Shown piece after piece: positions 58,102 through 64,000 of a stretch of 64,000 nt of DNA (its first letter is position 1; each line of letters opens with the position of its first letter). Location: NCBI GenBank assembly GCA_030533445.1, contig JARPUW010000290.1, positions 95,638 through 159,637 on the forward strand, given 5' to 3'. Source of the stretch: Cyprinodon diabolis (lineage: Eukaryota > Chordata > Actinopteri > Cyprinodontiformes > Cyprinodontidae). Made by a program: the position numbers and the translations under genes. The notes under the pieces are model-generated. The model was not told the origin of the DNA, ran no database searches, and saw only the letters and a program-made list of their open reading frames with translations.

Positions 58102-61100
58102 AATGTATGCCGACACAGTGAAGTGCTGTTTTTTATGCTTTTTTTTACCTCTTCCCATTCATTTCCTATGGGATTTTTTTGCGACGTTTTCGCTAATAAT
58201 TCGCAAACCTTCGGACTAATGAGAAAGTTTTATACAAGCACACATCACCCCATTGGTCCCAACGCGTGTGCCAACTTTGGGCCCGATCCGCCAAACCGTG
58301 CGGGACTAGTTACGTGCCGAAGTTTTGGGTATACGGGAGAATTATAATAATAACTAGAAAATTTCTAAAGAAATTTTGAGGGGGGCCACCTACTGCCCGT
58401 CTGGGGAACCGGGCCAATACGGCCCTGGCAAGTGACGTCGGGGCTCCCCAGACCAACTGCTTACGCCTTTGAGGGCTGCTGAGGGAAGGAAAGAGGGCAA
58501 GTTCATGGGCAAAGAGAGCTGTGTGCCACTTGTGCTGAAATCTGGGAAATAGACGTGCACAGAGTATGATGCACAAGGGTAATATGGGTTGTCCATATTG
58601 AAACACAGTGGGTAAAGCCCAGTTGGCGGGCTTCGCCCGCCTGCTAGGAGCCATCTCAGTGAAGAAAAAAATCACCAATGGCGGGCTCTGCCCGCCTTCT
58701 AAGAGCCATTGCAGTGATGAAATCACCAATGGCGGGCTCCGCCCGCCTGCTAAGAGCCATTGCAGTGATGTAATCACCTTTGGCGGGCTCCGCCCGCCTG
58801 TTACCATTGGCGGGCTCCGCCCGCCTTCTAAGAGCCATTGCAGTGATGAAATCACCAATGGCAATGAGCAATATGCCAGAATGTATGAGTGTGTATAAGG
58901 AAGAGGCTTTTATTCTGTAGAGTCCTTGTAGTCTTATTTTGAAAGTCTATCATGAATGTGCATCAAAAGATGGGTCACGCCCAGCAGTGATATAGAATCC
59001 ATTTCCAAATGTTAAATCACTGGTTTTCCATGTTATTAGGTGAATAGTTGCTGTATTACAGAGTAAATGGGAGACTTTTATTGTGAAATTTGCTCTGGGG
59101 TGTGTTTTGAAAAGGTCACTAGAGTCTAATAAAAACAACCTGGAAGAGTTTGGGTCATAATGTTGAGCCATTTGCATCAATTAATGCATTACTATAATCT
59201 AGAGGCTTTTATTTTGTAGGGTCCCTGGAGTCTTATTTTGAAAGTCCAACAGAGTTGTGTTTATAGAAAATGTTCAGACCCGTCAATGATAGTTGATTAC
59301 TTTCCAATCGTTAAATCACTCTTTTTCCATGTTATTAGGGCAGTAGATGAAGCGGAAATGGGAGGCTTTTATTTTGAAATTTGCTATAGGGTGTGTTTTA
59401 AACAGTCTCCTAGAGTCTATTCTCTAAAACGGGGTTGAGTTTGGGTCATAATGTTGAGCCATATAGAGCAATAAATATATGTAAAAAATATAGAGGCTTT
59501 TATTTTGTAGGGTCCCTGGAGTCTTATTTTGAAAGTCTATCAGTGCTGAGTGGCAAGGGAAGTGTCATGTACAGCAGTCATATAGTATCCATTTCCCAAT
59601 GTTAAATCAGTCCTTTCACCCTCCATTAGATTAATATGTGCTGTTTAAAACAGCAGAGGTAAAATCTGTTTGAAGCTTGGTAACCTTGACAACGCTTAAC
59701 GAGCCTCTCACTGACACAGACAACAGCTGCACTCACTATTGGTTTCTTCTTCCCAGGCTTTTTTGTATGGGAAGAACGGCACCGAACAAACGACTACTGA
59801 TCAAAAACCGTATGAGTTATTCAAAAAACATTTTCACCATGAGCATCAGCAATCCTTCGACTCCAACTATACCAACTTTGGTGTATGTGTGTCATTCAGA
59901 AAAATATTTATGACGAGTTGAAAACACATAGTCTGATTCGTTTTTCTCCCATCTTCAGCTCAAAAAGAATGGAGAAAGGCTGAAACTCTCATCCACTTTA
60001 GGTTGGTCTGGAGGGTTTTTAAGGCAAAGTATTAATCCTACCGTAATTCCGAAGACATTGTGTGAGTCCAGAGGTTTCAGTCTACAAACTGACCAAAAAT
60101 GGTGACTGTAGCTCCAAATATGTGGCCGTGAGGGCGAGAATAAGATGTTTGATCTTAAAAAATGGCCGCCTCACACTAAGATTTCAGCAGCTGCACTCTA
60201 GCAGGCTGCTGCAGAAGCTAACTGTCAGCTAGCTTCCAGGTGCTTACCCTCCGAACAAACGACTGCTGAGCAAAAACCGTAAAAGATATCTGAAAAATTC
60301 TTTCAGTGAAAGCAACATCTATCCTTTGTCTCAGACTGGGGTAACCTTCATGTCTGTAGGTCTTTCACAACCCAAAACGAAGCACAAACAAAATGGTTGG
60401 CCCACCTGCTCCTCCCTTTGTTTGAACTGCAGGACCTCACTCTCACTCACCTTTTAGCTGCTAAAGCACCCCTCCGAACAAACGACTGCTGAGTAAAAAC
60501 CGTAAAAGGTATCTGAAAAATTCTTTTTATCTAAGCGACAGCTATATCTTGTCTTCAATTGGAGTAACTTTCATGGCTGTAGGTCATCTACAAACTGAAT
60601 GGGAAGAGAAAGAAAAAGAAAAAACGTTTCATCACACCTAAGCTTCTAATTGAGCTAGCTGCAGCAGGTCACTGTCACTCAGCTTTCAGGTGCTTAAAAT
60701 GTCCTCCGAACAAACGACTGCTGAGCAAAAACCGTATGAGTTATTCAAAAAATTTTTTCACCGTGAGCGTCAGTCATCCTTCGACTCCAACTATGCCAAC
60801 TTTGGTGTATGTGTGTCATTCAGAAAAATATTTATGACGAGTTTAAAACACATAGTCGGATTCGTTTTTCTCCCCTCTTCTGCTCCAAAACCAATGAAAA
60901 ACGGCTCTGATTTTCATCGACTTTAGGTCGGTCTGGAGGGTTTTTAAGGAAAAGTATTAATCCTACCGTAATTCCGAAGATATTGTGTGGGTCCAGAGAT
61001 TTCAGTCTACAAACTGACCAAAAATGGTGACTCTAGCTATAAATATGTGGCCGTGAGGGCGAGTTTAAAATGTTTTTTTGTGTTTAAAAAACGCCTGCCT

Positions 61101-61272
61101 CACACTCTAGCTTTTCAGTTGCTCCACTCTAGCAGGCTGGATTTTGCTAAAACTTTGTGGCGCTTGAGGTCTGATTATACAAAAACCGTAGCAGTTATCA
61201 ACATACCGTCTTCAGTTTTAAATAGACGAAGGATTTATCTACAAACTGAGCTTCAAACTGTTTTTCTAGGTG
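58102..61272 (+). repeat. Satellite unit 19 (C-associated head on type A body, 3,171 bp)
   Basis: The head has the ACCTCTTCCC, CCCAACGCG and ACGTGCCG variants shared with unit 14. At the AT-hairpin site (about 58340) the sequence becomes ordinary type A (CACAGAGTATG, CATGTACAGC). The minisatellite site holds only an extra AAT. GC array 58625-58862 is standard. This head-to-body switch is one of the clearest recombination junctions in the window. Confidence 0.95.
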
Positions 61273-64000
61273 AATGTATGCCGACACAGTGAAGTGCTGT
61301 TTTTTATGCTTTTTTTTTCCTCTCCCCATTCATTTCCTATGGGATTTTTTTGCGACGTTTTCGCTAATAATTCGCAAACCTTCGGACTAATGAGAAAGTT
61401 TTATACAAGCACACATCACCCCATTGGTCCCGACGCGTGTGCCAACTTTGGGCCCGATCCGCCAAACCGTGCGGGACTAGTTACGCGCCGAAGTTTTGGG
61501 TATACGGGAGAATTATAATAATAATAATACGCGGAATAAATATGTGCAATAGTAGTAGGTGGGCCATGCCTTCGGCATGTGGCCCCCCAACTAGAAAATT
61601 TCTAAAGAAATTTTGAGGGGGGCCACCTACTGCCCGTCTGGGGAACCGGGCCAATACGGCCCTGGCAAGTGACGTCGGGGCTCCCCAGACCAACTGCTTA
61701 CGCCTTTGAGGGCTGCTGAGGGAAGGAAAGAGGGCAAGTTCATGGGCAAAGAGAGCTGTGTGCCACTTGTGCTGAAATCTGGGAAATAGACGTGCACAGC
61801 GTATGATGCACAAGGGTAATATGGGTTGTCCATATTGAAACACAGTGGGTAAAGCCCAGTTGGCGGGCTTCGCCCGCCTGCTAGGAGCCATCTCAGTGAA
61901 GAAAAAAATCACCAATGGCGGGCTCTGCCCGCCTTCTAAGAGCCATTGCAGTGATGAAATCACCAATGGCGGGCTCCGCCCGCCTGCTAAGAGCCATTGC
62001 AGTGATGTAATCACCTTTGGCGGGCTCCGCCCGCCTGTTACCATTGGCGGGCTCCGCCCGCCTTCTAAGAGCCATTGCAGTGATGAAATCACCAATGGCA
62101 ATGAGCAATATGCCAGAATGTATGAGTGTGTATAAGGAAGAGGCTTTTATTCTGTAGAGTCCTTGTAGTCTTATTTTGAAAGTCTATCATGAATGTGCAT
62201 CAAAAGATGGGTCACGCCCAGCAGTGATATAGAATCCATTTCCAAATGTTAAATCACTGGTTTTCCATGTTATTAGGTGAATAGTTGCTGTATTACAGAG
62301 TAAATGGGAGACTTTTATTGTGAAATTTGCTCTGGGGTGTGTTTTGAAAAGGTCACTAGAGTCTAATAAAAACAACCTGGAAGAGTTTGGGTCATAATGT
62401 TGAGCCATTTGCATCAATTAATGCATTAGTATAATCTAGAGGCTTTTATTTTGTAGGGTCGCTGGAGTCTTATTTTGAAAGTCCAACAGAGTTGTGTTTA
62501 TGGAAAATGTTCAGACCCGTCAATGATAGTTGATTACTTTCCAATTGTTAAATCACTCTTTTTCCATGTTATTAGGGCAGTAGATGAAGCGGAAATGGGA
62601 GGCTTTTATTTTGAAATTTGCTATAGGGTGTGTTTTAAACAGTCTCCTAGAGTCTATTCTCTAAAACGGGGTTGAGTTTGGGTCATAATGTTGAGCCATA
62701 TAGGGCAATAAATATATGTAAAAAATATAGAGGCTTTTATTTTGTAGGGTCCCTGGAGTCTTATTTTGAAAGTCTATCAGTGCTGAGTGGCAAGGGAAGT
62801 GTCATGGACAGCAGTCATATAGTATCCATTTCCCAATGTTAAATCAGTCCTTTCACCCTCCATTAGATTAATATGTGCTGTTTAAAACAGCAGAGGTAAA
62901 ATCTGTTTGAAGCTTGGTAACCTTGACAACGCTTAACGAGCCTCTCACTGACACAGACAACAGCTGCACTCACTATTGGTTTCTTCTTCCCAGGCTTTTT
63001 TGTATGGGAAGAACGGCACCGAACAAACGACTACTGATCAAAAACCGTATGAGTTATTCAAAAAACATTTTCACCATGAGCATCAGCAATCCTTCGACTC
63101 CAACTATACCAACTTTGGTGTATGTGTGTCATTCAGAAAAATATTTATGACGAGTTGAAAACACATAGTCTGATTCGTTTCTCTCCCATCTTCAGCTCAA
63201 AAAGAATAGAGAAAGGCTGAAACTCTCATCGACTTTAGGTTGGTCTGGAGGGTTTTTAAGGAAAAGTATTAATCCTACCGTAATTCTGAAGACATTGTGT
63301 GAATCCAGAGGTTTCAGTCTACAAACTGACCAAAAATGGTGACTGTAGCTCCAAATATGTGGCCGTGAGGGCGAGAATAAGATGTTTGATCTGAAAAAAA
63401 TGGCCGCCTCACACTAAGATTTCAGCAGCTGCACTCTAGCAGGCTGCTGCAGAAGCTAACTGTCAGCTAGCTTCCAGGTGCTTACCCTCCGAACAAACGA
63501 CTGCTGAGCAAAAACCGTAAAAGATATCTGAAAAATTCTTTCAGTGAAAGCAACATCTATCCTTTGTCTCAGACTGGGGTAACCTTCATGTCTGTAGGTC
63601 TTTCACAACCCAAAACGAAGCACAAACAAAATGGTTGGCCCACCTGCTCCTCCCTTTCTTTTAACTGCAGGACCTCACTCTCACTCACCTTTTAGCTGCT
63701 AAAGCACCCCTCCGAACAAACGACTGCTGAGTAAAAACCGTAAAAGGTATCTGAAAAATTCTTTTTATCTAAGCGACAGCTATATCTTGTCTTCGATTGG
63801 AGTAACTTTCATGGCTGTAGGTCATCTACAAACTGAATGGGAAGAGAAAGAAAAAGAAAAAACGTTTCATCACACCTAAGCTTCTAATTGAGCTAGCTGC
63901 AGCAGGTCACTGTCACTCAGCTTTCAGGTGCTTAAAATGTCCTCCGAACAAACGACTGCTGAGCAAAAACCGTATGAGTTATTCAAAAAATTTTTCACCG
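61273..64000 (+). repeat. Satellite unit 20 (type D, partial, 2,728 bp)
   Basis: Cut by the window edge inside sub-repeat Q. One minisatellite copy (61515-61588); GC array 61862-62099 standard. The body matches unit 5 at five rare variants (listed there), while the head matches the common form, with CGCGCCGAAG. Private changes include GTGAATCCAG near 63300 and CTTCGATTGG near 63790. Confidence 0.95.
61515..61588 (+). repeat. Hairpin minisatellite, 1 copy (unit 20)
   Basis: A single copy in the type D unit 20. The related unit 5 has none. Confidence 0.93.

Larger units (their letters stand above)
1..64000 (+). repeat. Macrosatellite array, 19 full units plus one partial
   Basis: The sequence repeats head to tail with unit starts at 1, 3294, 6462, 9811, 12850, 16019, 19259, 22349, 25587, 28891, 32129, 35270, 38441, 42014, 45247, 48423, 51562, 54730, 58102 and 61273. 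Full units are 3,039 to 3,573 bp; the shortest is unit 4 and the longest unit 13. Most length variation comes from two hairpin-repeat arrays inside the unit; the rest is small indels. The array runs off both ends of the window and contains no unique DNA, so its true size and genomic position are unknown. The unit phase is an arbitrary choice of anchor. Confidence 0.98.

Noticed and set aside
1..64000. CENP-B box or telomere repeat
   Set aside because: I looked for the TTCG-N4-A-N2-CGGG core and for TTAGGG runs on both strands in the reference unit and saw neither.

Overview
The whole 64 kb window is one head-to-tail tandem array of a large satellite (macrosatellite). I divided it at a fixed anchor, AATGTATGCCGACACAGTGA or its GTATGGCG variant. 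This gives 19 complete units of 3,039-3,573 bp, all in the same orientation, plus a 2,728-bp piece of a 20th. No unique sequence, rRNA, tRNA, CRISPR array or credible protein gene is present. Open frames recur once per unit, mostly begin at GTG or TTG, and translate repeat DNA, so I annotate no CDS.

The DNA is eukaryotic. Many unit-to-unit differences are CpG to TpG/CpA changes, as expected where CpG is methylated. Each unit carries CCCATTCATTTCCTATGGG, a motif I associate with ray-finned fish repeats. A teleost is my best guess, but a tentative one. There is no telomere or recognisable centromere motif to place the array on a chromosome.

Each unit has the same layout, described on reference unit 2 (3294-6461). 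(1) A head of about 245 bp. (2) A variable site: an AT hairpin, often preceded by 1-4 copies of a 66-72 bp hairpin minisatellite. (3) A GC-rich constant block of about 250 bp with a strong inverted repeat. (4) An array of 2-7 GC hairpins at about 51-bp spacing. (5) Three diverged tandem sub-repeats of 299, 291 and about 184 bp. (6) A second family of sub-repeats (P, R, S, Q of about 469, 223, 232 and 466 bp), each starting CCGAACAAACGACT, followed by a tail.

Shared variants sort the units into types A, B, C and D. In order they read A A D B D A B(mosaic) A/B D D B A C C(mosaic) D B A C A D. Same-type copies are nearly identical, so amplification and homogenisation are recent. Units 12-13 plus the head of unit 14 recur about 16.1 kb later as units 17-18 plus the head of unit 19. 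Variants change partner repeatedly at the minisatellite/AT-hairpin site and at the GC-hairpin array.

No enzyme system was found. The most unusual content is the layered hairpin architecture: a minisatellite whose presence creates a three-stem foldback with the downstream constant block; GC hairpins whose 7-bp arms are nearly invariant while their 3-nt loops vary; and type switching that coincides with these structures.
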